Of a DNA stretch of 64,000 nt, positions 54,049-63,154 are shown one piece after another (within the stretch, counting starts at the first letter, position 1; the number at the start of each line of letters is the position of its first letter). The notes under the pieces were generated by a model. The model saw only the letters and a list, made by a program, of their open reading frames with translations. It was not told the origin of the DNA and searched no databases. Origin of the DNA: CBDFGS01 sp965247255. Lineage in GTDB: Bacteria > Chloroflexota > Dehalococcoidia > Lucifugimonadales > CAUZJF01. The position numbers and the translations under genes are program-made. The stretch is taken from positions 186,001 through 250,000 of the forward strand of contig CBDFGS010000009.1 in the NCBI GenBank assembly GCA_965247255.1, written 5' to 3'.

Positions 54049-54807
54049 TCATGCGGCCTTTCTGACCCAGTAGGCCCGAACGGTGCTGAGCCCTGCCCGG
54101 CCGAGGATGTCTCTCAGGGGAAGCATTCGGTACGGTAGGAAGCGGTATGCGGAGTGGAAATACAGGTTTACGATTCTCACGAGTTCCAGTCCGTGCGCTG
54201 AGAAACGCTTGGCCCACCACGCGGACCGAAAACGGACAAGCTCCTCGAGGTGGGAGCTGGCGGTCCCGTGCACCGGAGGCCAGAGCATTCGGAGCCGCGA
54301 TGGCGCCCGTGCATCGGTAGGGCCGGCGTCCGCGGTGGCGCCGGCGTCTCGCGGACCCAGGGCCTTTGGCAGCGCGCGATGAAGCATTAGATGGGCAGGG
54401 TAGAGCGCCAGCTGGAGAGCTTTCCACGTCAACGTCGGCATCGCGTGGACCATGAGCGCGTCACGCCGCGTCACCCGATTCAGCTCCTCGAGGCAGGCGG
54501 CGAGGTCCTCGACGTGTTCGAGCACGTTGGAAGAGTATACGAGGGAGAAATGCCCACTCTTGAACGGCAGCGCCTCCGCGTTCGCGACGCACACTCCTTC
54601 GACTGGGCGCCAGGGACTCAGATCGACCGGTACCACGTCCTCTAGCCGCTGCCGCAGCAAGCTGGTGACGTAGCCGTCGCCACATCCAATCTCGAGAGCC
54701 GGCCCTTTGATTCCGTTTGCGGGTCCTGCGAAGACCTGTTCGAGGTCCCTGTGTCTCAGGAAGTGCAGCCATTCGTCTCGTGGTAGGCCGTCAGTCTCGA
54801 CTCGCAT
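54049..54807 (-). CDS. Class I SAM-dependent methyltransferase
   Basis: 252 residues. ALEIGCGDGYVTSLLRQRL is motif I, VPVDLSPWRP motif II and FSLVYSSNVLEHVEDLAACL motif IV, the form seen in Methyltransf_11-type enzymes. A Pro/Ala-rich segment near residues 150-170 may be a flexible loop. Target is unknown; sugar O-methylation is likely from context. It is separated from the GT4 gene downstream by 238 bp with a repeat. Confidence 0.85.
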   Translation of the reverse strand: MRVETDGLPRDEWLHFLRHRDLEQVFAGPANGIKGPALEIGCGDGYVTSLLRQRLEDVVPVDLSPWRPVEGVCVANAEALPFKSGHFSLVYSSNVLEHVEDLAACLEELNRVTRRDALMVHAMPTLTWKALQLALYPAHLMLHRALPKALGPRDAGATADAGPTDARAPSRLRMLWPPVHGTASSHLEELVRFRSAWWAKRFSAHGLELVRIVNLYFHSAYRFLPYRMLPLRDILGRAGLSTVRAYWVRKAA

Positions 54808-54852
54808 TAGGGAAGAGGCCTGGGCGGACGAAGCATCGATCTTGGCGGCAAG

Positions 54853-56073
54853 TTATGCCGCTAGCTCCTGATAGACGAGCTCGTAGCTTGTCGTGATATT
54901 GTCCCAGTCATATTTCTCCACGTGGCGATACCCCGCCTGGGTGAGCCGCCGCCGGAGACCGGCATCGCGGGTAAGCTTGTATAGGTGGTTGGCGAATTCG
55001 GAAGCATCCCCCGCTTTCGCGATCATGCCCACCCTGCCGTCTGGGACTACGTCTTTGCACCCCGGCGCGTCTGTTGTGACCACTGGAACACCCGCCGCCA
55101 TCGCCTCGATGATTACCCTGCCAAATGTCTCTAGGAGGGACGGGAAAGCGAATATGTCCGCGGACTTATACAGACCGATCAGCTCGTCGCTGGGCATCTC
55201 GAGGCGACCGTCTGATCCACCAACCACGTCGATCTCATCCACGGTTCCCACTGAATCACCAAGGCCGAGTCGTTGAATCTCGGGCACCAACTCATCGGTG
55301 TCTTTGCCCACTACCAGCCAGTAGAACGACGCTCCCAACGACCTCGCCATGCTCATCACTTGAGGAATGATAGAGAAGCCTTTTTTTCGATGATTGCGGC
55401 CGACCGTCAGAACGAGCGGTCGATCCGCCGGGATTCCCCAGCGTTGGCGTATGCTGGCGGTGTCGGCCGGCTTTCTGAACCGCGCCACGTCCACGCCGTT
55501 GGGGATCTCAACGATTTTCTCTCGAGAGACATCGAGGTCTATGTAGCACCGTGTTACTGTGTCGGTTAGAGCGACCACCCGGTCGGCGGCGTTGACAGCC
55601 CGTTTGATCGCGCGTTCAAGTCTAGGATCGAGCCTCAGTCCGTAATTAAGCTCCGGGTCTTTCTGGATGTCGTCGCCGTAGGTCCTAAGAACTAGCGGTA
55701 CTCTTCCCGACAAGGAGGTCGCGACGTGGCCGGCAGGGTAGGCGCCAACGATCTGCCATACGTCGTAGTTCCTCATCGTGTTCTGAAGATATATGAATGC
55801 CCTGAGGATTCTCGGGGCGTACTTCAGCAAGCGGTACGTTTGAAGAGGCAGCGGGCTCACGTCGAAGGGCATATTCCGGTAGAAGTCGCGGTTCTTTCGG
55901 AACTCTTCGTGCGGCAGATACAGGTGTACTCGATGTCCCCTTTGACCCATCCGCCTTAGCAGCTCAAAAGTAAAGATCGTGTACCCGCCGGCGGCTTTCA
56001 GCGACCCGAATATCAAGCTGGCTATGTTCAGCCTGGGCCCTTGAGTCTGTTTCGATCTGTCCAGAGTACTCAC
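54853..56073 (-). CDS. GT4 glycosyltransferase
   Basis: 406 residues. FGSLKAAGGYTIFTFELLRR marks the acceptor side, VLTVGRNHRKKGFSIIPQVM the central segment and LETFGRVIIEAMAAGVPVV the E-x7-E donor site. It probably adds a hexose during chain assembly. The start ATG 56073 lies 59 bp after the upstream methyltransferase stop. Confidence 0.88.
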   Translation of the reverse strand: MSTLDRSKQTQGPRLNIASLIFGSLKAAGGYTIFTFELLRRMGQRGHRVHLYLPHEEFRKNRDFYRNMPFDVSPLPLQTYRLLKYAPRILRAFIYLQNTMRNYDVWQIVGAYPAGHVATSLSGRVPLVLRTYGDDIQKDPELNYGLRLDPRLERAIKRAVNAADRVVALTDTVTRCYIDLDVSREKIVEIPNGVDVARFRKPADTASIRQRWGIPADRPLVLTVGRNHRKKGFSIIPQVMSMARSLGASFYWLVVGKDTDELVPEIQRLGLGDSVGTVDEIDVVGGSDGRLEMPSDELIGLYKSADIFAFPSLLETFGRVIIEAMAAGVPVVTTDAPGCKDVVPDGRVGMIAKAGDASEFANHLYKLTRDAGLRRRLTQAGYRHVEKYDWDNITTSYELVYQELAA

Positions 56074-56132
56074 TCGTCTTTCAACATAGTGGATGAGCTT
56101 CGCGCCGCCGAGCCGCGGGTGCAGTCGGACGC

Positions 56133-56963
56133 TTAGGTGACCTCACACAAGATGAAGTAGTGGTGTGTGTGAAACGGATTGTGGAAGGTCTTGAGTACTT
56201 TGAGACCGCACTCCTCGATTTCACGGAGGACCAGTTTCTTGGGAAAGGACCTCCGGTTGACCTCCCAGTAGTGCGGGTTGTGGCGGTCTTCTCGTTCCAT
56301 GAACTGGCTTTCGTCAATGTCCTGGACTCTGGACGGAAGCAGCTTCGAGAGGCTCATCTCGAATGAGAGCGGCCTCAACCGCCCCCCGAACCGGCCCTTA
56401 ATTCGCAGGTAGATGTTGCCGCCTTGAAAAGGAAGGCTCAGAAAGACGTAGTGCTTGGCGCAACGAGCGAGATCTACGAGGACCGGCTGGAAGAATTGAT
56501 GTGGCAAGTGCTCCAGGACCTCAAAAGCGCAAACTACGTCGAATACTTTCGACAATACTGGGATTTCCCTGATGTCCGCCAGGATGTCCGCGTCGGCGTC
56601 GGGGTCGATATCCAGGGTGACGAGGTTATGATCGTAGTTTTTGATCAGGGCCCCGAAGATGCCGTTGCCCGGGCCGATCTCAAGTATGTCGTTGGCCTTG
56701 CTCCTGGGGAGGCCGAGGACCTCTTTGGTCTGCAGGTGATAGCTGAAAGCTCGCGCATCGCTGAGGTCGACCGCAAGCCTGAACAGCCGGTCGCTGAGCT
56801 CGTCGCCAAGGTCACGACGGACCTCCGGCGTCAGGTCGGCGAGCTGTACGATGGCTTTGGAACCCCGGTAGGTCGCGACGGACTCCAGGCTTTCGCTCTT
56901 GTCGGGGAACTCGTCCTTGAGCCTCGCGAAGTCTTGTTGCGCAACGTTCACGCGATACGGCAT
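56133..56963 (-). CDS. Class I SAM-dependent methyltransferase
   Basis: 276 residues. ILEIGPGNGIFGALIKNYDH is motif I, VTLDIDPDADADILADI motif II and FDVVCAFEVLEHLPHQFFQP motif IV. A helical N-terminal cap (about 75 residues) precedes the fold. C-terminal HNPHYWEVNRRSF is a block common in glycan-locus methyltransferases. Substrate unknown. Confidence 0.84.
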   Translation of the reverse strand: MPYRVNVAQQDFARLKDEFPDKSESLESVATYRGSKAIVQLADLTPEVRRDLGDELSDRLFRLAVDLSDARAFSYHLQTKEVLGLPRSKANDILEIGPGNGIFGALIKNYDHNLVTLDIDPDADADILADIREIPVLSKVFDVVCAFEVLEHLPHQFFQPVLVDLARCAKHYVFLSLPFQGGNIYLRIKGRFGGRLRPLSFEMSLSKLLPSRVQDIDESQFMEREDRHNPHYWEVNRRSFPKKLVLREIEECGLKVLKTFHNPFHTHHYFILCEVT

Positions 56964-57038
56964 CTTCAGGCCGCCCCCTCGCAGTGTGCGGGCCCGAGGT
57001 GGGGGAGCGGCGGCCTGAAGATGCTATTTCGAAGGGAG

Positions 57039-58118
57039 CTACTCATTCAGAAGCGAGTGAACGCGCTGTGCGAACAACTCTCCTGCCTGCTCGCCGGCAA
57101 GGTGGCGTTTGTATGCCTTCTGGCCCGCTGCGGCGATGTCGAGATTGCCACCGCGGTCCTGAAGAGCGCCGTCCAACACCTCCAACAGGGTGTCAAGGTC
57201 CCAGTCGAAAGAGAGCATAGTGGCACCGTCGTGGTAGAGGTCCGGCCATGTCTCCAGGTGGCCCATGTCGGGTTTTACCAGTAGCGCTCCCGACAAGAAG
57301 GCGTGATAGTCACGGTAGTTGAACTCCCCCCAACCGAACGGGGCCAACACGAGCGTGCTGTTCTCCATCTCGCGAAAGTACTCTCGGCGGTCGATCCAGT
57401 CGCTGTTCGCCCGGTCGCCAAGCAGCTTCTTGATTTGCTCCCGCTGGTATCTGACGGTGGCCTTAGAGTACTCGACCCCGAAACGAGCTGAGATCGGGAT
57501 TCTTCTTTCGCGCGAAGGAGCAGTCCACCTGCTCGGTGCGCCTAGCGGAGGTCGCCGCCACAGCCATCGCTTCAGCCGGTTGCGCGCGCGGCCTAGCCAG
57601 GAATAGGAGTGGTCGGCGAGCGCGTTGCTCCAGGAGACGCGGAGCTTGGGAAGCTGCTCCGGCGGCACCGGCGTGGAGTACTCCGGTTCTTCGTCGACGA
57701 CCCCTTTGGCCCGGTGGTAATGGTCGGTGTAGATGCGGCCTCCGTACCAGCGCTGTTGATACTGAGAGCGGTCCCTCAGCAGATGGCCTTTGTAGTAGCG
57801 GTCCACGTATGGCAGAACGTGAGTCTGGAGGTACCCTGTGCTGTCGGTGGTGTCGAGCCAGAAGAGGCGCCGCACCTTCTGTTTGAAGCCGCCAAGCTGT
57901 TCAAGTACCGGCTCCGGCCCATGTTTCCACTGCGACCTGTAGTGTTTGCTGTCCACGATCAAAGTATCGCAGTCTGTCAGCGCTTCCTCCGAGGTCGTAA
58001 AGATGCTGCAGTGGACTCCCAGGGACTCGATGGCCGGTCTATGGCGGAGCAAGGGAAAGAGCGTTGCCGATACAGATGTCGGCCCGAGGCCGTCGGTGAG
58101 GACGTGTACGGATGTCAT
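57039..58118 (-). CDS. Glycosyltransferase-like protein (exostosin-like C-terminal lobe), poorly characterised
   Basis: 359 residues from ATG 58118; the frame is open to 58238 but the extra 40 residues are Arg/Pro/Ser-rich. I do not recognise the N-terminal half (VHVLTDGLGPTSVSATLF). The C-terminal half has RFGVEYSKATVRYQREQIKK and LAPFGWGEFNYRDYHAFLSG, ALLVKPDMGHLETWPDLY, a donor-lobe pattern like exostosin/GT47-type GT-B enzymes, with Glu in GWGE. It may be a glycosyltransferase with an unusual acceptor lobe. Genes on both sides are glycan genes. Confidence 0.6.
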   Translation of the reverse strand: MTSVHVLTDGLGPTSVSATLFPLLRHRPAIESLGVHCSIFTTSEEALTDCDTLIVDSKHYRSQWKHGPEPVLEQLGGFKQKVRRLFWLDTTDSTGYLQTHVLPYVDRYYKGHLLRDRSQYQQRWYGGRIYTDHYHRAKGVVDEEPEYSTPVPPEQLPKLRVSWSNALADHSYSWLGRARNRLKRWLWRRPPLGAPSRWTAPSRERRIPISARFGVEYSKATVRYQREQIKKLLGDRANSDWIDRREYFREMENSTLVLAPFGWGEFNYRDYHAFLSGALLVKPDMGHLETWPDLYHDGATMLSFDWDLDTLLEVLDGALQDRGGNLDIAAAGQKAYKRHLAGEQAGELFAQRVHSLLNE

Positions 58119-58212
58119 GGACGGTAGTCGCTGGCTCGAAGAGTGCGAGTTCGGGAGTGGCCTTGGGGCTCTGCCTTCTCCCGCCGGGGTGAATGCGATA
58201 AGAGGCGCGGTT

Positions 58213-60012
58213 CTACGAGAGGGTCCTCGAGGGCGCATTGTCCTCAGGTGAGAGTGCGGAAAGCATCTGTAGGTCTACGAGACGCTTGAACTCACCGTTC
58301 TCGCGGTAGACTTGATCGTAGTCGCCTTGCGCGACGATGCGACCGTCTTTAAGGACGAATATCACATCGGCGTTCTTGACGGTCGACAACCTGTGAGCGA
58401 TCAATACGATGGTCTTCTTTCCACGGTACTCGGATAGGTTCCGTTGTATCTCGCGCTCGGAGTCGGAGTCCAATGAGCTCGTAGCTTCGTCGAAGATCAG
58501 GAGCTTCACGTCCTTGAGGAGCTCTCGCGCGATGTTGATTCGCTGTCGCTGTCCGCCCGACACCTTGAGGCCGTCCGTGCCGAGGGTCGAGCGGTACCCG
58601 TTGGGTAGCTGCTCGATGAACTCGTCGATGTGAGCGCGGCGGGCGGCGTCCTGGACCTGTTCCTCCGAGGCGTCGTCCGACCAGAGGGTGAGGTTATTCC
58701 AGACGCTGTCGTTGAAGATGACGCCTTCCTGCGTGACGTAGCCGATGCCGCTTCGAAGCGCCTTCTGGTCGAGGTCGTCGTAGCTCCGCCCTCCCAGCGA
58801 GATTTCACCGTCTGTCGGCCTGAGGATTCCAGTTAGCAGCGTCGCCAAGGTGGTTTTGCCGGCCCCCGACAGTCCAACCAGCGCCACCGTCGTGTTAGGG
58901 GCGATCTGCAGCGAGACATCCTTGAGCACATCGCCACCGGTCTCGAACCTGAAGGAGACGTGGTCGAGGTTAATCGTCGCGGCGAAATCCGGGTAGGCTC
59001 CGCCGCTCACCACCGGCTCCTGGGCCTCGGCCACCTCTTTTTCGACTAACTGGAGCACTTTGATGCCGCCGAACGACGAGAGGAACTTGCGGTAGTTGTA
59101 CTGAATGCCGATGATCTTTCCAAACGCCCGCTGGAGGAGATAGAGAACGAAGAGGGTGTCGACGATCTGCACCTGTCTGATTTCGACCAGGTAGTAGAGG
59201 AGAATAGCTACGCCAAGGACGGAGAACGGCGCGAACCCGTAATACGAGATGCCTGCCAGGACCCACAGCCGGTATAGTACTGTGCCGAGCTGACGAGCGG
59301 CTTTGTGGACACGGCCCAGGAGCTTCTCGTACGAGTAGGTCGCCTTAAGGTACTTGTAGTTTCGAAGGGCCTGGATTAGCAACTCTTGCAGGGTGGCGGA
59401 CTGAGCGGAGTTTTGCAGCGAGTACTTCCTGGTTTCGGCGTTTATCTTGCGTACGACGAAGATCCCGGGAACACCCATGACGGCGATGATGCCAAGGATT
59501 AGTGGGTTGAGCACCAGGGGAATTGCCAGATAGATGGCCGCGAATACGATTCCGACGACGACCGACGCGAGTTGCTCGAACGCGAACGCGACTCTCGAGT
59601 ACTCGACCACAACTGCGTTGTTGAGGTAGCCCACGTCCTTTCGCAGGAAGTACTCGTACTTGGCCTTGAATAGGCGGTCGACGAGGTTGCTTCTGATGTC
59701 CACGAGTAGATGGCTTACGAGGCGCGCGACGTACATCGTCTTCACGATGAGAAACGCGCTCCTGACGAAGAACAGCGTCACCATGATGACGAGCACGATT
59801 GTAAAGGTGTAGGGGATGCCAATGGCGTCGAAGACGCGAGCGATTATGCGCGCCATCTCGTTGTCGATGTCGTTCTGTTCGAGAAGGGGCATGAACATGC
59901 TCGTGGCGAGCACCTCGGTCAAGGCGGCGCCGACCATGAAGAGCACGAGAACTACGAGGTTGAAGCCCACGAGCCCGTAGAAGAACCTGAGGAACTTGAC
60001 GAAGTCTCTCAT
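58213..60012 (-). CDS. ABC transporter, fused permease and ATPase (MsbA/PglK type)
   Basis: 599 residues. About six membrane spans in the first 310 residues, then an ATPase with Walker A GLSGAGKTTLA, Q-loop YVTQEGVIFNDS, signature VSGGQRQRINIAREL, Walker B LLIFDEATSSLD and H-loop IAHRLSTV. In glycan loci such half-transporters flip lipid-linked oligosaccharides, as PglK does. It overlaps the asparagine-synthase-like gene by 4 bp. A Wzx-type flippase exists at 31762-33258, so this one may serve a second glycan. Confidence 0.92.
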   Translation of the reverse strand: MRDFVKFLRFFYGLVGFNLVVLVLFMVGAALTEVLATSMFMPLLEQNDIDNEMARIIARVFDAIGIPYTFTIVLVIMVTLFFVRSAFLIVKTMYVARLVSHLLVDIRSNLVDRLFKAKYEYFLRKDVGYLNNAVVVEYSRVAFAFEQLASVVVGIVFAAIYLAIPLVLNPLILGIIAVMGVPGIFVVRKINAETRKYSLQNSAQSATLQELLIQALRNYKYLKATYSYEKLLGRVHKAARQLGTVLYRLWVLAGISYYGFAPFSVLGVAILLYYLVEIRQVQIVDTLFVLYLLQRAFGKIIGIQYNYRKFLSSFGGIKVLQLVEKEVAEAQEPVVSGGAYPDFAATINLDHVSFRFETGGDVLKDVSLQIAPNTTVALVGLSGAGKTTLATLLTGILRPTDGEISLGGRSYDDLDQKALRSGIGYVTQEGVIFNDSVWNNLTLWSDDASEEQVQDAARRAHIDEFIEQLPNGYRSTLGTDGLKVSGGQRQRINIARELLKDVKLLIFDEATSSLDSDSEREIQRNLSEYRGKKTIVLIAHRLSTVKNADVIFVLKDGRIVAQGDYDQVYRENGEFKRLVDLQMLSALSPEDNAPSRTLS

Positions 60013-61826
60013 CGCGCTTGCCTGTCGCCTGTTGCGGGAGCGGGAGCTCCAGCGGCAAGGAAGCTATCGATCGTGAGCAGCGTAAGCAGCAGAGCGCCGT
60101 AGTTGCCCTGGCCGCGCATATGCCGGTCGACATGGACCGATATGCTGTCCATGTCCAGGAACCCCAGGGAAGCCAGGCTCTCGGAGCGCGACATAGCATG
60201 AATCCGGTCGCCCAGCGCAGGACTGGTCCTGATCATCTCGTTACGGTCTGGCCAAGACCGGTCGTGAGCGGCTGGCGGCAGCGCCCTTTCGACGTTGGCC
60301 CCGAGCTTCCTCAGCGCCCGAGCACCCAGGCTGGTCAGGGTGGAGGCATAGGGGCCATAGCTCGCGGGGAGCCGGGTATTGGCGTTTTCGATTCGGGCGA
60401 GGCGGCCGTCCATCTTGGCGATCGCCCGCTTGAGGACCCTTCCGGAAAGGCGGTACTTCACGGGCATCCGCAGGTAGAGGTCGTAGACCTCGTTGTCGAA
60501 ACAGGCGGTTCGCTCCTCGGCGAAAGTGCGGATGCTGAGCAGGTTCAGGAAGGTGTAGTGTCTGGAGAGGTTGTGTAAGTGCATGTACTCCCAGAGGTCG
60601 TACTCGTCCTGACAGCGATTCCGTCCCTCATTCATGACTGCCTCTACGGAGGCGACGAGCGAGTCCCTCATCCGGCCTCGATGCTCGGGCCGGACGGCAT
60701 CGGCGGCGTGGGTTGAACCGAGGCGGTACTTGACGCGGTCGAGGTACTCGACCGCGAGCGGCTCTCGCACCGGCCGAAGCCTGTCGAGATAGGTGGGTCT
60801 GCCCGCCACGGTGGCCCTTTCCGTAGGGAGGTAGAGGCCCTGGAAGAAATAGTCGAGACCGTGGCCGTGGAATAAGACGTCGGCCCGGCCAGAGAAAGCG
60901 TCGCCGAGACCGATAAAATGAGCATGGTCGTAGACGTTCATCGCGCTTCCCAGCGCAACCGCCTGATCGACCATCGCGGCGTAGTGGTCCGGGCTCCTGA
61001 GCACAAAAACGTGGGGCGACCCTTTGGCGTCGGCTACCGACGCGGCTATCCTGACCTCGGCGTTCCGTCGCTCGCCGACCGTAAAGCAGGTTATCGGAGC
61101 TTCGGTAGCAGCGAGGAGAGCCCTGGAGTCGAGGCCGCCGCTCAATAGGAGACCGTAGCTCCTCGAGTCGGACGTGCGCGCCTCGACCGCCCGCCGGAGC
61201 GCCAGAGCCAGAGCCTCGGCAAACTGGTCCAGCCGGGCCAGCGAGTCCTTCTTGAATACGGGCTGCCAGTAGCTGGACGCGGTCACGGTCCTTGCGGAGG
61301 CGGAGTATGTCAGGACCGACGCCGCCTCAAGGAACCGGGTGTCCTTATCGTAGGTCTTGCTCCCGAGGAGCCGCTGGAGGTGTATGAACTCGTAGAAGTT
61401 CTCTTCGACAAGGGCAGGCGAAGTCGCGCCCTTATCAGCTTGTCCGATGTCTGTGTAGGTGATGGATGCGACGAGCACTCCGGTCCTTTCGACGCGATAG
61501 AAGAAGGGAATCGACGCGAAGCGATCGTTGATCACCGTCAGCTCACGGGTCCTGCGGTCCTCGACGATGATGAGGAAGGACCCGTTAATCTGCTGAATGG
61601 TGGGTTGGACCGCGCCGTCCTTCGACAGCGTCCTAGCAATCCCCTGCCGGTCTATTCGCCGGCCAATTATGGGTGAGCCGAGAATGACCAACCTCTTGTC
61701 CGCGGAGCGGACCTCGGTTGGTTCAGGATGCAGGTTGTGAACAGTGGTGCGCAGTTCGCTAACCTGAGTATCGGCGCCGCGGCCTTGTGGCCGGTCGGCT
61801 ACCGGGTATTCAAGCAGGAAGCTCAT
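60009..61826 (-). CDS. Asparagine-synthase-like protein lacking the glutaminase Cys
   Basis: 605 residues from ATG 61826 (MSFLLEYPV); upstream in-frame starts reach 61877 and overlap the previous gene. The N-terminal domain has the beta-sandwich of class II glutaminases (INGSFLIIVEDRRTRELTVI) but no Cys at position 2 from any start, so glutamine hydrolysis is unlikely. The C-terminal domain has the PP-loop LLLSGGLDSRALLAAT and GHGLDYFFQGLY in place of the usual GDGGDE. It may use free ammonia or another amine to make an amide on the glycan, or be non-enzymatic. A canonical asnB lies at 49811. Confidence 0.85.
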   Translation of the reverse strand: MSFLLEYPVADRPQGRGADTQVSELRTTVHNLHPEPTEVRSADKRLVILGSPIIGRRIDRQGIARTLSKDGAVQPTIQQINGSFLIIVEDRRTRELTVINDRFASIPFFYRVERTGVLVASITYTDIGQADKGATSPALVEENFYEFIHLQRLLGSKTYDKDTRFLEAASVLTYSASARTVTASSYWQPVFKKDSLARLDQFAEALALALRRAVEARTSDSRSYGLLLSGGLDSRALLAATEAPITCFTVGERRNAEVRIAASVADAKGSPHVFVLRSPDHYAAMVDQAVALGSAMNVYDHAHFIGLGDAFSGRADVLFHGHGLDYFFQGLYLPTERATVAGRPTYLDRLRPVREPLAVEYLDRVKYRLGSTHAADAVRPEHRGRMRDSLVASVEAVMNEGRNRCQDEYDLWEYMHLHNLSRHYTFLNLLSIRTFAEERTACFDNEVYDLYLRMPVKYRLSGRVLKRAIAKMDGRLARIENANTRLPASYGPYASTLTSLGARALRKLGANVERALPPAAHDRSWPDRNEMIRTSPALGDRIHAMSRSESLASLGFLDMDSISVHVDRHMRGQGNYGALLLTLLTIDSFLAAGAPAPATGDRQAR

Positions 61827-61846
61827 CGGTGAAAGGGAGGGCTGCG

Positions 61847-63079
61847 TCACGCCGCTACCCGTTGCAGGGCTTCCCAATACCCCCGGTCAATAACATCGGT
61901 CGATGCTGCTCGCAAGACCTTCTCTGAGGCCTGCCGCCTGTTCTCCTCAGGGATGCGGGTCGCTTGGGTAATCTTCTCAGCCCACTGGGCGGGGTCGAGG
62001 TCGCTGATGTAGCCGTTGACCCCTGGCTCAATCCATTGGTCGAAGACCCCGGGAATGTTGTTGGCTACTACGGGGACACCGCAGGCGAGTGCTTCCAGGA
62101 AGGGAGTTCCAAGCGCTTCCTGTACCGTGGGCATGACAAAAACGTCGGCAGCCTTCATGTATTCCTGGGGGTCGCTGACAAACTGCGGGGTAAGCTGGAC
62201 CCGATCCTCGAGACCGCGCTCCTTGACGGCTTCCTGGACGGACGCGTAGTAATCGCGGTCCCTCTTCGCGAGCGGCCCCGCGTCTACCAGAGGCCCGGCC
62301 AGTACGAGCTTGAAGTGGTCCGGGAGTTGAGTCATCACGTCGACGAGGAAAAGCTGGTTCTTGCGGGGTATGAACTTCGCGAGGTAGAGGACGAGCACGT
62401 CGTTGTCCTCTATCGCCGGGAAGAGCCCGTTCCTGTGGAGGGCCCTCCCGTCGGCTTCGTAGACGAATCTCGACTCGTCGACGGGGTTAGGACGGCACCA
62501 GAGCTGGTCCTCGCTATACCCGTGATTCAGACAGGCGTCTTTAAGGGCCTGCGACAAACAGACTAGCAGCGCCCCTTTCGGGAGGCGGTCTCCGAATAGC
62601 AGGGATACCAGCTTGGGCTCGTACTGGTGAGGGTTGTCGACGAGGTTCACCAACTCGATGATGACGGGTCTCCTTGTTATCTTCGCAAACCAGATTGCGG
62701 CGGACGTCACAGCGACGTTCCCGAAGACGTGAATCGCGTCGTACCTCGAGGAGTTGCGCAGGAGGTAGGCCAGCATCGGGCCCGCCTCACTCCAATAGCT
62801 TCGTTGCCAGAGCAGCTTGTTTAACGCGCGTTTGGCGGTCCTGCCAACGATGTCATCTCCGCTATTGACATCCATGCGCCACGAGTACTTGTTGGCGATG
62901 ACTCTGACCTTGACTCCATCGTGCACGTAGGTGCGGGTCTCGTTGGTGGTTACCGAGCCGGCCACGACATCGAACTCGACACCGTACTTGTGAGCCAGCC
63001 GTTTGTAGGTGCTGTGGGCACGCAATGCCGAGCCGGCGTACTCGGGCGGATACTTGCTGGATACAACCAGGACGTTCAT
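61847..63079 (-). CDS. GT4 glycosyltransferase
   Basis: 410 residues. SSKYPPEYAGSALRAHSTYK is the acceptor-side loop, LYLAKFIPRKNQLFLVDVMT the central segment and VQEALGTPFLEALACGVPVV the E-x7-E donor site. It ends 20 bp before the chosen start of the asparagine-synthase-like gene. No membrane anchor is visible. Donor unknown. Confidence 0.88.
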   Translation of the reverse strand: MNVLVVSSKYPPEYAGSALRAHSTYKRLAHKYGVEFDVVAGSVTTNETRTYVHDGVKVRVIANKYSWRMDVNSGDDIVGRTAKRALNKLLWQRSYWSEAGPMLAYLLRNSSRYDAIHVFGNVAVTSAAIWFAKITRRPVIIELVNLVDNPHQYEPKLVSLLFGDRLPKGALLVCLSQALKDACLNHGYSEDQLWCRPNPVDESRFVYEADGRALHRNGLFPAIEDNDVLVLYLAKFIPRKNQLFLVDVMTQLPDHFKLVLAGPLVDAGPLAKRDRDYYASVQEAVKERGLEDRVQLTPQFVSDPQEYMKAADVFVMPTVQEALGTPFLEALACGVPVVANNIPGVFDQWIEPGVNGYISDLDPAQWAEKITQATRIPEENRRQASEKVLRAASTDVIDRGYWEALQRVAA

Positions 63080-63154
63080 TGGCCGGTGGTACTAGCGAGG
63101 GCCTCAGGCTGCAGCTCGCGTCAGCCCCGCGTCGCAGTGCTAGCCGGTACAGAC

